Under the pieces are notes generated by a model. It searched no databases and was not told where the DNA came from. It was given only the letters and a program-made list of their open reading frames with translations. Made by a program: the position numbers and the translations under genes. A DNA stretch of 64,000 nt. Source: Whalleya microplaca (Eukaryota > Ascomycota > Sordariomycetes > Xylariales > Xylariaceae). Positions 37,318 to 48,396 of this stretch are shown one piece after another; the first letter of the stretch is position 1, and each line of letters starts with the position of its first letter. Location of the stretch: the NCBI GenBank assembly GCA_022497155.1, contig MU385723.1, positions 124,001-188,000 of the forward strand, in the 5' to 3' direction.

Positions 37318-40300
37318 GGCCGCGTTTCCTGAATTTCAGTTCCTGCCGCCACTAGGCTTCACATATACAAATCGGCCCATATAAATTGCATTACAGATTA
37401 GGTAACTGCCGAGATATATTATGGACCTCTTTAGGCACTGCCACCGCTGTAACCATCGGCTTACCGCTGCTTTTTTAGGTCACTTTAAATTGCTGCTTGT
37501 TATTAAATTCAAGTGTTTTTTATTACTATATTACGTTGTTTTATATTATATTACGTTTCGAAACCTTTTATAATTAATTAACGATGCTATCGATTTAAGA
37601 TCTGTTATTTTAAGCTAATCCTAATAATAGTTAAGTCTTTAATACGTAATTTATTAAAAGTTAGGGAGTTAATAATAACTTCCTTAACGTTAAACTTAAC
37701 GAAATTTAAGATAACCTTGTTACTACTAAAGATTTATAACTTTAAGATAATAATACGTAGTTATCTTCGTTTTTTTATCGAGGTATTTTAAGTAATTTAG
37801 TTATAAAAGCAACCGCTATTATTACTGCTGCCGATAAACGACTTACTAAAGGTATAATGAAATAAATTCCTTATAACCTTATAATAATTAACGTTATTAA
37901 TAATTTCTTTAAGCTTTTATTATATTATAAACTACGTAATATAATATAGCCGAATAAGTTTACCGATGCCTTTATTATATTATTTGCGGAAGCTTATTAT
38001 TTTAATATTTTAAACGACGAAATGTTTAATTATCGAGAAGGGCGTTTTTTATTATAGAGATAAATAAAACCTCGTTTACATAACTATAGTTTTTTTGTCC
38101 TTTTGGACGAAATTAACGATCTGTCGCTTAATATTAAATATAACTTCGAAAGACGAAAATATAAACAATTCGATGCCTTCTTTAACGCGCCGGTAACTGG
38201 GAACGAGAAAAAATTCGATAATTATACAAGGACTTTCGAGATAACTTGTTAATAATGGGATTAATAAAAACGCAGGAATCTAAAATATGGCTAGCTAAAA
38301 GATAACGGGCTTTTTTTTTAAAGGAAATACGTAAATTACTTCGATTCGAATATATTTATAAAGGAGATAGCCCATAAATTACGTGTTATTTAGCGTGATA
38401 TTATATTGACATTCCGCCGGCAGCCTAAAAAAGCAAATAATATCGAGAGTATAAATAGGGATAAAAATGCCGAACGAGGTTATAATATAAGTACGGCAAG
38501 ATTATCCGCGGCGTTATTAAAAAAACAAAATATTAGTAACAATAATACGGAAAGGTTAATATCAGGTTTAAAAGTAAGGATTTAACTTATTAGCACGCTG
38601 GCGCTACGTAATTTGTTAGTTCTTTCCGTAGCAGTAGCTAAGTTATTAATAGCTACTATCCCTCAAAAAAGAAAGCAGTTAAGAAAATATCTAAATAAAA
38701 TAAATAATCTCTTAAGGGAATCTATAATTAATAAATCGTCGGTTTTAAAAAAGTTAAGGGAGGTAATTTAGCTAGTTAATAAATTAAATATACCGCTTGC
38801 CGAGAAAACCAGGTTAAAAAAACGGCTAATTTATAATAAACCTAATTGTATAGCTTTAATAGCTATAAAAAATAACGAGAAGGAATTCCGAGGCTATTAT
38901 AATTTACTGCTAAAGAAAGGCAGTTAAGGGTATATTGCTAAGGGTATACTATTAAAGGTGTACTATTAAAAAAATGCTGTTAAAGATGTGCTATTAAAGG
39001 AAATAAATCGAAAGTAGCTGTTTTTTATTATTAAAAATGTATGGCTATAAAAAGGTTTTTTTTTTTTATACACTTGTATTAAGCGGGGATTTAAATATTA
39101 AATACCTTATCCCTAATATATTTTTAAATATAGTTAACACTCGATTTTAATAAGAAATCTACTATACCTTAATATTTCCTAATAAAATTAATAAACTAAA
39201 ATTACATTTTTAACTACTACTTTCGAGTCACATTTATTACTGACTTTTATTTACTCCTTTTATACCTAATCTTCCTTAAGTTACGTGTTTTTTTTAACTA
39301 TACCTTTTTAATAGTACCTTTTTAATAGCACTTTTTTAATAGTACACCTTTAATAACACCCTTTTAATAACACACTTTTAATAGCACCTTTTTAATAATA
39401 TACCTTTAATAACACGTTTTTAGTAATAATTTTAATTATCGATTTTTTTTAATTACTATAAATCTTGTTTTATATAATCACAGTAATTTACTTATATTTT
39501 TATTATAATAATCTCTTTTAGCTGATTATAATTATTTAAACTAGCTTAATTTATAAGTAAATCGAATAGTTTCCTATTGTCGCTTTTTTGTTACGCCGGC
39601 ACGTTAAATTTAGTTATAAATAATATAATTTCTTTATCTTTATCGTCGTTATATACGGATTCCGTTAGCGCTATAAAGTTATAAATAGCTGTTATAATAT
39701 ATACGAAAAAAATTTAATTAGTAATCGAATATTTAGGCGCGCTACTTTAAATAATTTTCTACTTTTTTTTTAACGTTCCGAATACCTTTTTAATAGTCAC
39801 TCGTAACGAGCTATGCCGAAAATTAAATAATTCGTAATAGTTACGCGGTCGTTTACTTATAGCCCCTCATTTTTTTAAGTAATACCTGGTTCTTTTATAT
39901 AAAATTAATATCCCTTTTTTTTAACTATAAGTAATATCGGCTAATATATATTTTCCTATAGGTATTATAAATCCTTCGTTCTCGGCTAGCCTTAATACCT
40001 TATTATTATATATAAAACCCTTATAGCTAGTAAATACGTATGCAAACGTTTTATCGAAATTTATAACCGCTATAACATTTTACGCCGTTTCGTTTTTCCG
40101 AGACCTCTAAACCCTTGCCTCGGCTTTAGGTATATAAGCATCTATAAAAGTACCATTAATAGCGCCGATATAGTCTTTAAAATACAGCCATCTCTTAGGA
40201 TTATCGATTACTTTCTCCGGGATAACGTCCACTTTTTTCGGACGAACGAAATTCTCGAATAATACTTAATAAGCTTAAAAGATTTCGTAAATAATAAAAC

Positions 40301-41070
40301 TAATTGTTTTTATAAAATAACTTTATACTATTTAAACATTCTTTTAAGGCTCGTTAAACGTATATACTTATATAAATATCATTAATTTTTGCCGTGCTAA
40401 AATAGTTTTACTATTAGTTAGGTAGGTAGTCTTAAAAAGCCGTTATTTAAAAGTTAATAACGTTATTTTCGTTATTTTAAAGGTATTTTTAAACGCCGTA
40501 TCCGTAGCTTAAAATATAAAATAATCAGCTAGGTTTTTACCGTTCGGTAGCTCGAAATTTACCCTAAAGCTATTAAAGTTAATAAGGCTATCTTTATTTT
40601 TAAAAGTTATTACTATAGTAGTTATAGCAATTATAATAGCCATTATTATTAGCTATCGGCTATAATTATCTTAATTATTTATTTTAAAGTAACTAATAAC
40701 AACTTTACGGCTGCGGGGTAAACTATAAGCTTTTTAGTTAAAAAACTAACTATATACGGTAACGATATATAACTGTAATAAGATTACGGCGGCAGGAAAG
40801 TCGAAATTTATAACAGCCGCTATAATAATTGCGGCGGCAGTTTTACCTACTATATTAAAGAAAGTTGCTTAAAAAACAGGGGGTATATAACCCCGTTTTT
40901 TATAAAAGTAACTGCTACCGCTGCAGGAATTATATACTGCTTGTAGCAGTTATATAGCTGTAAATTACAGCAAAAACGGGTAAGGTTCGGTGGAGTGACC
41001 CCCCTGTAGTGGCAAATTGATACATTTTGCGCAGATTACTGCGGCGGCAGAGACCTTAGGAAACGCGGCC
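37318..41070. mobile_element. RIP-mutated PIF/Harbinger DNA transposon
   Basis: 3753 bp. The terminal inverted repeats begin GGCCGCGTTTCCT at the left edge and end AGGAAACGCGGCC at the right edge (13/13 match), with weaker similarity inside (CTGCCGCC in both). It is flanked by TTA on both sides (37315-37317 and 41071-41073), the 3-bp duplication typical of PIF/Harbinger. The interior (about 37480-40870) is very A+T-rich, with few CpA/TpG but many CpG, as RIP would leave. A transposase remnant lies on the minus strand. The left half has a broken frame on the plus strand (about 37950-38550, for example ERRKYKQFDAFFNAP) that could be the second Harbinger ORF; I cannot identify it. Around 38930-39010 and 39300-39420 there are inverted ACTATTAAAGG/CCTTTAATAGT-type repeats. 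Confidence 0.88.
39645..40260 (-). pseudogene. Harbinger (DDE_Tnp_4-type) transposase remnant
   Basis: One minus-strand frame can be followed through stops: NPKRWLYFKDYIGAINGTFI, NVIAVINFDKTFAYVF, IIPIGKYILADITYS, then ELFNFRHSSLRV and VFGTLKKK, and AIYNFIAL near the end. These match in order the conserved blocks of PIF/Harbinger transposases (GxxDGTHI, NVxAxCxFDxxFTYV, PxGKYYLADxGY, ELFNxRHxSLRN, HNFI). At least five in-frame stops occur, mostly explicable as C-to-T or G-to-A changes, and the first catalytic Asp position reads Asn. It is inactive. The N-terminal part beyond 40260 is too degraded to follow. Confidence 0.85.
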
Positions 41071-41085
41071 TTAGTAACGGCGGTA

Positions 41086-41582
41086 GCCGAAAGCAAGGAT
41101 TCGGACTATTAAACCGGGGCATGTGGGCGGGAGCCGAGACATGACAACCGCTAATTCACGATCTCTGAACTACTCATAAGCTTCAGCAGAGCAGTATCGC
41201 ACTCATTTTGCATAATACAGACATTGCGTTGCTAAAATGGTATATAATGACGAATTGATTGTTTCTGAGCATCTCTCATCAACTGAAGAGTTACTGCTCG
41301 AATTCTAGTATTGTAAATAGCTTAAGGCCAGGTTGACTTGATGGGATGATGTGCCTTATCGGATATTTTATTCTAGGCGGGGCATTCAAGACCGATCCTA
41401 GGCTAGCCAGCGCCACTCTACTACTCATCACATATCGTTTGACTATATAAGTACCCTATTACTTTCGAAATGATAGATGTCCAGCACTTCTCCAACCCCA
41501 TTTTAAGGTACCGATTGTCCCTCCTCTTCCCTAAGGGAGTCGCCTACTCTCCTGCTCAGCTGCTCAAGCTACCACGACAATA
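41086..41582. other. Intergenic, right flank of transposon and hydrolase promoter
   Basis: About 500 nt of normal base composition, showing that the A+T bias stops at the transposon. No ORF of note. Contains the TATA-like element listed separately. Confidence 0.55.
41444..41450 (+). promoter_or_regulatory. TATA-like box of the alpha/beta hydrolase gene
   Basis: TATATAA, about 133 nt before the ATG at 41583, followed by a C/T-rich stretch (TCCCTCCTCTTCCC) near 41520. Position and context suit a fungal core promoter. Confidence 0.4.
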
Positions 41583-42287
41583 ATGGCGGTTCCCAGAATC
41601 AACCTCGAATTCCATCCGGCACCTAACCCGACCCGCACCGGGGTTCTAGTCCTCCCGGGCGGGAGCTACGAGTTCCTCTCAATGGAGAAAGAAGGCCTAG
41701 CACCAGCCAAATGGCTCAACGACCGAGACATAGACGTGTGGATCTTGTCATACACCTGTGCGACAACAGCACCACCACCGATCTACCCAGCGCCCCAGCG
41801 TGAGGCTCTCGCCGCCGTCCAGCAAATCCGTGAAAGCAAGAAGGTCGACACGCTCGGGATCTGGGGGTTCTCGGCGGGCGGACACCTGGCCGCTGTGACC
41901 GCCACATCGGAGGGCGTGGACCTCGACTTCGCCATCCTAGCCTACCCTGTCATATCCATGGCCAAGGGGACGACACACGAGGGCTCGAGGCGCAACCTGA
42001 TCGGCGATCATGCGGAGGCTGGTGGCGATGTCGAGGAGGCCATGTGCGCAGAGAAGCGGGTCGGACGAACAACGCCCCCAGTTTTCCTGTTCCACACTGC
42101 GAATGACGACGCCGTGCCGGTGCAGAACTCGCTAGGTTTTGCGGCTGCGATGGCAAAGCATGGCAGGCCGTTTGGGATTTTTATTTTGCCAAATGGTCCC
42201 CATGGGATAGGTCTAGCGCTGGGAGACGAGAAGCTCAGTTGGACGGGGGAGTTGGAACGGTGGTTGAAGGGGTTCATTAAGTCATGA
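41583..42287 (+). CDS. Alpha/beta hydrolase (BD-FAE / acetyl-esterase-like)
   Basis: Intronless, 234 aa. An oxyanion-type motif, VLVLPGGSYEFLSMEKEG, opens the fold; the nucleophile elbow is GFSAGGH with Ser97; the acid is probably Asp175 in HTANDDAVPV; the base is His207 in NGPHGIG. This resembles compact serine esterases of the BD-FAE/acetyl-xylan-esterase-like group, often related to bacterial enzymes. It has no signal peptide, so it is probably cytosolic; the substrate cannot be read. The absence of introns and G+C-rich codons, against intron-rich neighbours, could suggest horizontal acquisition, but that is only a hint. It starts about 500 nt right of the transposon. Confidence 0.88.
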   Translation: MAVPRINLEFHPAPNPTRTGVLVLPGGSYEFLSMEKEGLAPAKWLNDRDIDVWILSYTCATTAPPPIYPAPQREALAAVQQIRESKKVDTLGIWGFSAGGHLAAVTATSEGVDLDFAILAYPVISMAKGTTHEGSRRNLIGDHAEAGGDVEEAMCAEKRVGRTTPPVFLFHTANDDAVPVQNSLGFAAAMAKHGRPFGIFILPNGPHGIGLALGDEKLSWTGELERWLKGFIKS

Positions 42288-43052
42288 ATATGAGCGAGTT
42301 GATTACAATAGAGACATCTGTGACGGAACTAGGGGTCTAGGATGAGGGGAACGATGTCAACTAGGTAATATTGCATGGCAATGGCCTTGGTCAGCAATCA
42401 TATCATGACAGCGGCGATCTGAAGTGTGTTGGGGAGTAACACAAGTCCGTTGAACGTGTGTACAAATAATCAACAAAACACTCAATATGATGTGGGTATA
42501 TGAAGTTCAAAGCAACAAGACTTCACTAGAATCCTCACACTCCTGGTACAATACTCTCTATACTGTTCTGGAGATGTAACTATTATTATAATCATCCCTT
42601 CCTCTGTCCGGGAAGGTTGACAGCGTTTTCTTGGTGTACCTGAATATATTTCCATCCGGCTTCTGTTCTGGGTTTCACCTATAGCGGAACATTCCATGGG
42701 TAGGATCAAGGCCTAACTAGGATAGCACTTAATTTAACCATCAATAAAGCGAGGGGCATCAGGTAACGTAACGGATGACAATCTGCCAATTTTAGCTGCA
42801 GCAATCGATCTCGACCCGTGCAATGGAACACTGCTGCATGTCGGCTATATCTGCCTGCAGACAGTGCAGGCGCCTCAATACATCACTTTCAGCCAACCGA
42901 TTAGCTGGACACAAGGCAACGCCCCAGTAAAATATATTACTATCTGCAATTTGCTCCTACTAAGCGTAGTCCTCCTACACGGATAGTAGATGCTTAATGG
43001 TGATGCTAGTAAAAGCCTACATTTTACTCCCTATCGACTACGTACGAACACC
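42288..43052. other. Intergenic, no gene seen
   Basis: About 765 nt between two plus-strand genes. One 75-aa minus-strand ORF without family resemblance. CTGCAG/TGCAG words recur at about 42795-42870. Confidence 0.55.
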
Positions 43053-45698
43053 ATGCGATCTCTACTCCGGTTCGGTATTGTTGCTTCGCAACTTGTCCGT
43101 TCGGCGCGAAGCGACAATGCATCGACGAAGACTCAATCGTAGGCTATATATTCATGATATTCATTAGCCTAGTATTCAGCTAACTTGATCATATCAGGGG
43201 TTCTTCAAGACTAGATAAGTTGCCTAGCTGGAATAACGAGTTAGCGATCCAGTGGGAAGAAAAGGCAAATCGCTTCCCAGCCCGGCATGGCATAATTGCA
43301 ACCAGAGCAGACACCACCAGCCCGTGTACAGACACGTCCTTCAATAAACCTGAATACAAGGTTTCTGGCTTCCAATTCAATAAAACTACCACACCACGTG
43401 GAGATCGCGGCTTGACAAATTTCCAGCTACAGGATGTTGCGAATAATGTGTCGATGTCATGTACGACACCCTACCTGCAGGACATAAATAATCCGATGTG
43501 GAATGATTGTGGCCCCAAAGAAGATGAATTCCATCCTTGGACTACATTCCAGTATACAGCATCAGAAGATGAAGTCGCCATCAGTCAAACGTGGATTTGC
43601 GAGCAGGAGAACAAGAGTTTTCCGTAGGTCATATCCTCCTAGATTACCTAAATATCAAAGTTTATGGCTAACAAGAGACCGGGATCTTTTAGTCATCCCT
43701 ACTTTTCATCAGCAACCTTAGACCTCACGACAGTAATTCAATGCGTCGATGATGAGAAACAGACGACGTGCACTGCAGCAGATGACGAAGTGCCTTCCTT
43801 TAGCGGGGATTATGTGATCCCCGTGTGGAACTCGGATCAATTGGAAATCATCCCACCTTCGCCGGAGCATGATACTGCTGTTCCATGGAATCCGAGCCCT
43901 TGCATTGGCGTAGCTTTCAGCTATCCAAACTGGGACGTGGATAATTTCACCTACAACACAATCGACGATGGAATCAGCGTGAGCTTTCAGCTGAAGAACC
44001 ATGCTAATAACCAGTCAGTAGCCTGCATAGTTCAAGGAGGCGACTGGTCAAGTTGTGATAATTCAACCGACGTACGCTTCATAGAAGAGACGAACCAACT
44101 CTCCATCAATCAAACATGGTCTTGTAATGGGGGACAAAAGTACCCCAAGAAGTATGTTGAATAACGGCCCCGAGGGACGTTCCAGACTAATTGTTGCAGT
44201 GTGACATTCCGTGCTGTTGGCAATGCATCCATTGATGCCGAGTGTGACCAAGATGGCTGTAATGCCGCCAAATCAGTCATCAAAGGATCGCTCACCCAAC
44301 CCATTGAACTGACTCCGAATGTTGCTCCCTTTGGAGTTAATTATCCGGGGTGTCTCGAAAAGTCCGAAACACCATCTTGGGAGGTGACCTCCTGGGAATG
44401 GAAAGAGACATGGACCGATGGATATGGTACCGGTAGTATCACGGCCATTGTTCACAACCTGGCAAACGGCTGGAATGTAACTTGCAAGGGTTATGGACGT
44501 GACCTCAACCGAGACAGCGGAAATAACGACACATCGTATTACTGTGACTATGTAACCAACGCGTTTGACAGCTATGCAATTAGCTCATTCATTCATATTG
44601 ACCCGACTACGGGGCTTTTCTCAGTCGACCAACGATGGCAAGTAAGTAGCTTCCAGAGCCATTTACTCCCCTTTCCATCCTGCCACCATATCATTGACCC
44701 CCTATTTGGATATATTGGGAGGTTTGGAGGTCTACAACAAGCCTCGTAACCCCTTTCGATTAAAAAGAATTGACGAAATAAAAATACTAACTCGAACGCT
44801 GTAGTGCAATGGCCATGATGACAAACTCCCGTACGTATCAAACTCCGTTATGGCCTGATGTCTATTTTAGCAACAAAAACTAACCATGTACACGCAGGGC
44901 TAAATTCAAAGCATATGGAACAGCAGACAACAACTTGGAATGTTCATGGGAAAACAACACCGAGACCAAAGTAGACGAGAGAACCTGCTACCGAACCGAG
45001 CTTCCTTTCATAGTCACCGGCAACGTGCTAGAGCGAACGGAGCTTGCCGCGGGTGTATTCGACGAGGTGCCCCCAGACGGTTACAGCTGCACTATAAGCT
45101 CCGTCCTCACGCCGGGCTGGCAGGCCTCTTATTCCACGGACACTATATACGTAGGGCCTACGCCCAACTCGGCCGACAGTTTCAAAACGATGGTCAACTT
45201 CCTCCTCCAGAACAACCAGGCTATGGAAGGATTCCAGCGCGTCGATTATGAGGGCGTAAGCATTACGCCGTTCCTGCCTTCCAGCGAGCCCGCGCGCTGG
45301 TACGACTGCGTGGACCAGGAGAGAAACGAGACCTCGGGGGCGTGGGCTCGGCAATCTCTTGAGTGCAAGTGGCAGCTCGACTTGGCCACAGGATACTTCG
45401 CCATCAACCATACCTGGTATTGCGATGACAAGGATCCTGATCACCCGTAAGTTGTTCAACTCTTCTTTAACCTGGTGCCCCCAATACTCTGAACTGTTTT
45501 GTATCATCTATCCTAACATGTGTGGTGAATAGGATTCTCTTCACGGCCACGGGGAGCGCTTTCTGGAACACTGGCTGCTACGTAAACTGGAGGAATGATC
45601 AAATCGAATGCAATCCTACCAATTCCTCGATTATTACACCAACAACTTTCTCGTGGGATACATCTCCAGATATTTGCCTGATACCCGGGAGGTGCTGA
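43053..45698 (+). CDS. Secreted four-module protein of unknown function
   Basis: Seven exons: 43053-43138, 43198-43623, 43693-44151, 44200-44641, 44805-44830, 44898-45446 and 45533-45698 (introns 59, 69, 48, 163, 67 and 86 nt), frame continuous, 717 aa. The N-terminus is a weak signal peptide (MRSLLRFGIVASQLVRSARS). Four modules of about 150-180 aa each end in a shared motif: VAISQTWICEQENKSFP, LSINQTWSCNGGQKYP, FSVDQRWQCNGHDDKLP, FAINHTWYCDDKDPDHP. Each is followed by a phase-2 intron and then an F-x-A-x-G-like strand (VTFRAVGN, AKFKAYGT, ILFTATGS). Cys residues are frequent and suggest disulphides, and there are many NxS/T sites. No known domain is recognised. It is probably a cell-wall or extracellular protein; effector-like or adhesive roles are only guesses. 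Confidence 0.82.
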
Positions 45699-47329
45699 GT
45701 CTACAGGGGCCTTAGTCAGATTATCTGTCCAGTAAATACGGGCTGAACCTCATTTTCAACGCAGGCTTTTACAGGGGCCTGTAATGATTTTAGTTCCAGG
45801 TAGCAACGAAGCTTTTTTTCTGACATCATCATTAGTTTCGAGTAAAGGGTAAAGGTTGACAACAATTAATGCCTTTGCAACTTAGTATGGCTAACAATGT
45901 TAAAATGTGACACAGTCTGGCCACTTTCAGTAATATTCATTGGTGCCTCTTCCAGTACAAGGCATCCAGGTACATCAGGTATTGCTTTGACCGAAAATCC
46001 AAGATGTTGACCCATCTTGCATGTAGTAGAGCAGAAGATATATAAACCTGATGCTGTAGCATGTGCATGGGTGAGCATATGTACACTTGTAGCTATTCTA
46101 TCATTATGTGAGTGCTAACATGGTCCCTGTAAGAAGTGTGATGAACAAGCCACAGTCACGTAAAATCAATCAATCAGTTAAAGGGACAAAGAGAAAAAGA
46201 GAAAGAAAAGACATCACATTTTGATCCAGAGTCTGAATGCTGTACCTTCAGGGAGCAAAAAGTGTTCATCCGAAGACTCTATCTTTTCGTTGTGAACTCA
46301 GCCCTACCGGCTGCGTTGCTGCATAAACGCTATCAGCAACTCCATAGCCTTGAGGTGTCTCACGTACTCATCGGACAAGAAGCAGAGGTCTCTTAAATAT
46401 ACCTATAAAGGGACTAAGGTTCAGTACCTTCACAACCCTACGCTATAGGTTAATATACTACTCGTGCCTGGCTATTACCCTGCAGCGACAAATCGAACGA
46501 GATCCCTTTGCAGTCTTCTATAGACTACTAGCATACATATTGTCAGCCTTGTCATTGATATCAATCTCATATGTAGGTTTCGGGGTTGTCTACCTGCCAA
46601 TATAGGACAAATTAACCAGGGTAATACTAGCTTAATTAGTGCAAGGTGAAGCCGAAAGGGGGCAAAGTCCCTTTCTATGCATACCTACGTAGTCGGCGGC
46701 TATACTGCGGGCCCCATTTAGCCGTATAGCTTATTTCAACCGTTTTATCGGCGAACGGGCCACCTGTATCGCCGCTAAAACAGGCCACCTACCTAATATA
46801 TTTCTACTCTGTAATTAATCTATCCATTTTGCTCAAAGCCTTCCTTCAGCAATCTGGAATGCAACAAATGCCTGGGAATTAGACCTTTCTGAAACACCTC
46901 CTGTTGGCCATTTTGATATTTATCAGCAGCAATTCCTTTGCCACGAAAACGATTCACAGGACGAAGGATCGAGGATATGCATTAATCTAACACAAGCGCT
47001 TACTTTGTCATATGGGTTTAGCCTAGGTGCTGACATTATAGACACCGAGGTCTTCGTACGAAGGCCGAGTCCTTTGAACGCACGAGCATTTCTTGTGTAA
47101 TGGGAGACAGTGGCACGCATGAATCAAGTGAGGATGCAATGCAAGTTTTGTGTCATTTTCGTTTATGTGTTACCTAGTGGTACCTAAAACGAATTCTTCT
47201 CCCCTCAGCTGCCATAGATATAAGACCATCAGCAGTCTGAGCAGCAGCAGCAGCAGCCACATGACCTCCATCCCCATCTTGGGATCGCCACCGAGTATAG
47301 GAAAGGCGTTGCATGCTCCATTGCCACAT
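45699..47329. other. Intergenic, no gene seen
   Basis: About 1.6 kb between convergent genes. Short ORFs only. At about 46594-46660, words such as CAATATAGGACAA and TAGTGCAAGGTGAAGC resemble the inner arm of the inverted-repeat element at 5692-6345 and may be a decayed single-arm relative. Confidence 0.4.
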
Positions 47330-48396
47330 TCAGCTTTCACCCCTGCCGTAATAACCCTCGGGGAGGACGAAGTCTTCGGACAAAGACTTAAGACGGGGAA
47401 GGAGCGGTCTGTGACGTCGCTTTTGCACACATTTAACTGACACAGGACAGAACTCGCGCTCGAGATGAGACAGCAGCTCGATCATCTGCCTTAAACCCGG
47501 GAAGAGATGAAGATCGGTATGTCTCAGGTGCCACAGCAGGTCATCCGTGAATGTCTCCTCGTTGCAGAGGACCCAATTGATACAAGAGCCGGGCCTCGCG
47601 GCCTTCCTCAACTCCTTGAAGACGATCTGCATCTCTTCGTCTGTCCTATCTTCGCAATAGGAAAGATTCCAGGGGCGAAGGACGACGGTGACGAACGCCG
47701 CAAAGGCGCCAAGGAAGATGTCGTCGGGGTCGTACGGACGATAGAACAGCTCAGCGATCCGGAGCGCCATGCGCACATCATTGCGCGTCAGGGGTGCCTG
47801 TGTCTTGAGGCACGCGGCGTCGAAGCCCATGGCTACGATATCTGAACCCTTCGCGCAGCGGTACGCCGGGCCCCTTACAGGGCCGTACACAAGGTACTCG
47901 TGATTGAGGGTTTCATCAGAAGCGAGCCCGGCTTCATATAGCTCCGGCAAGAAGTAGACCTCGTTGTGCGGCTCTTTCTGCCGCATATCAAAGATCGCGA
48001 TGTAGGAGTTCGGTCCAAAGTCGCCGCCGATGTACCGAAGAGCGACGCTTAGCTGCGCTGCCCATGACGAGAATGGCGTGCGGATATGGCGGTGATGTGT
48101 ATGGCCGTCGATCACATCTTTAACATAGTCAATGTTGTACATCGAAGTCGGCGCTTCGCCGTTGAGGAAGGCGTGCGGGATAATACCATCCTCGTTGTTC
48201 AGGCGGGGATCAAAGCCGCCGCCGGATCTCGAAGAGAAGCCACGGAAGAGAAATCGTGGAAGTTCCTGAGCTTTTGCGGTGAATGTTAGCAAGGGTTTGG
48301 AAAAGCGGCCTTGGATTGGGAAGTTATCCTACAGTCTAACCGGGCCCTCGCCGCCGTGTATCGACTAGAAGGCTGGGAAGGGGGCGGTGCCGCCAT
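47330..48396 (-). CDS. DUF7587-like fungal protein, possibly ADP-ribosyltransferase-like
   Basis: Best model: exons 48333-48396 and 47330-48270 (62-nt intron with a CTAAC branch site), 334 aa. The second exon has no ATG of its own, so an upstream exon is required; the first exon (MAAPPPSQPSSRYTAA) is less certain, and the frame is open further upstream. The N-terminal half resembles a fungal domain I remember as DUF7587: FLFRGFSSRSGGG (Arg31), GIIPHAFLNGEAPTSMY, TPFSSWAAQLSVALRY (Ser89-Ser90), YIAIFDMRQ and HEYLVYGPVRG (Glu146). The order Arg, Ser-x-Ser-like, Glu recalls the R-S-E arrangement of ADP-ribosyltransferases; this is inference. The C-terminal half is helical (RMALRIAELFYRPYDPDDIF, RQMIELLSHLEREFC) and ends in a basic stretch. 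No signal peptide or membrane segment. Confidence 0.7.

Larger units (their letters stand above)
37121..41085. mobile_element. Inverted-repeat element interrupted by a Harbinger transposon
   Basis: A left arm, 37121-37167 (TACCGCCGTTACTAAG..., ...GGCACGGACCACG), is matched in inverse orientation by 37283-37314 plus 41071-41085 once the 3.75-kb insertion and one copy of its TTA duplication are removed; one mismatch was seen over 47 bp. The centre, 37168-37282 (115 nt), has no coding potential. The reconstructed element is about 210 bp, MITE-sized. Its outer edges are both TA, which may be a TA target site (Tc1/mariner-like), but this is not proven. Confidence 0.75.

Noticed and set aside
46594..46760. 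Possible second copy of the 5692-6345 inverted-repeat element
   Set aside because: Only two words of 11-13 nt are clearly shared; alignment by eye is too weak to call an element.
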